Below are positions 13,749-13,852 of a DNA stretch of 13,852 nucleotides, piece by piece. Location of the stretch: contig CAUHBW010000053.1 of NCBI GenBank assembly GCA_959604115.1, forward strand, positions 1 to 13,852. The letters run 5' to 3'. Below the pieces are notes generated by a model. That model was given only the letters and a program-made list of their open reading frames with translations. It was not told the DNA's origin and searched no databases. The stretch's first letter is position 1. Each line of letters begins with the position of its first letter. The position numbers were made by a program, and so were the translations under genes. The DNA comes from an uncultured Bilophila sp. (GTDB lineage Bacteria > Desulfobacterota > Desulfovibrionia > Desulfovibrionales > Desulfovibrionaceae).

Positions 13749-13852
13749 GCTTATGCCGCTCCCCTTCCGGTACGGGCGAATCCGAGGGTTCTTCGCGGTG
13801 CGGACGGCCGGTTCATGCAAAATTTCCCGACAAACCAGCACCTACGAGAGAG
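13749..13852 (-). other. Leader region of the second diguanylate cyclase
   Basis: These last 104 bases hold the ribosome binding site (13759-13764) and a small AT-richer stretch near 13815-13830. I see no -35/-10 or -24/-12 pair of good quality. The window ends before another gene. Confidence 0.4.

Overview
The window is GC-rich (about two thirds G+C by eye) and compact in its genes, but the spacers are long (300-700 bases), repetitive and themselves almost stop-free. The gene set is two membrane diguanylate cyclases, a GGDEF-containing hybrid histidine kinase, an OsmC-type protein, RidA, dihydrolipoamide dehydrogenase and a pyridoxal-type kinase. Together with strong AGGAGG-type ribosome binding sites, this fits a GC-rich Gram-negative anaerobe, most plausibly a gut-type Desulfovibrionaceae. 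That placement is an inference from gene style; no rRNA or other marker gene is present.

Layout, left to right. A 66-residue unknown protein (+) ends in a strong hairpin. It converges with a membrane diguanylate cyclase (495-1655, -). Divergent from that is an OsmC-family protein (1821-2231, +), then ridA (2619-2996, +) and lpdA (3356-4777, +), each separated by a GC-rich repetitive spacer, so they are probably not one tight operon. After the strong lpdA terminator, the minus strand carries a four-helix membrane protein gene with a good ribosome binding site, broken by an in-frame TAG (5144-5604, pseudogene). Upstream of it is an AT-rich island with a Fur-box-like palindrome. A pyridoxal/pyridoxamine kinase (5943-6833, -) with a perfect terminator follows. 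A 711-base divergent spacer with repeats and a possible folded leader precedes a 1157-residue hybrid sensor kinase (7545-11018, +). A small acidic protein (11423-11677, +) converges with a second membrane diguanylate cyclase (11835-13748, -) whose upstream leader runs to the window end.

The common theme is membrane sensing and c-di-GMP. Three proteins carry a GGDEF motif. The one at 11835-13748 keeps the RxxD inhibitory site, the one at 495-1655 lacks it, and the hybrid kinase carries a divergent GGDEF domain between its PAS and GAF/kinase modules. The metabolic genes (RidA acting on reactive enamine/imine products of PLP enzymes, a B6 kinase, and Lpd) share a loose link to PLP and amino-acid metabolism, but nothing shows co-regulation. 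I see no clear undescribed defence or mobile system. The most unusual features are the roughly 60-base-periodic intergenic repeats, the kinase architecture and the amber-broken membrane gene.
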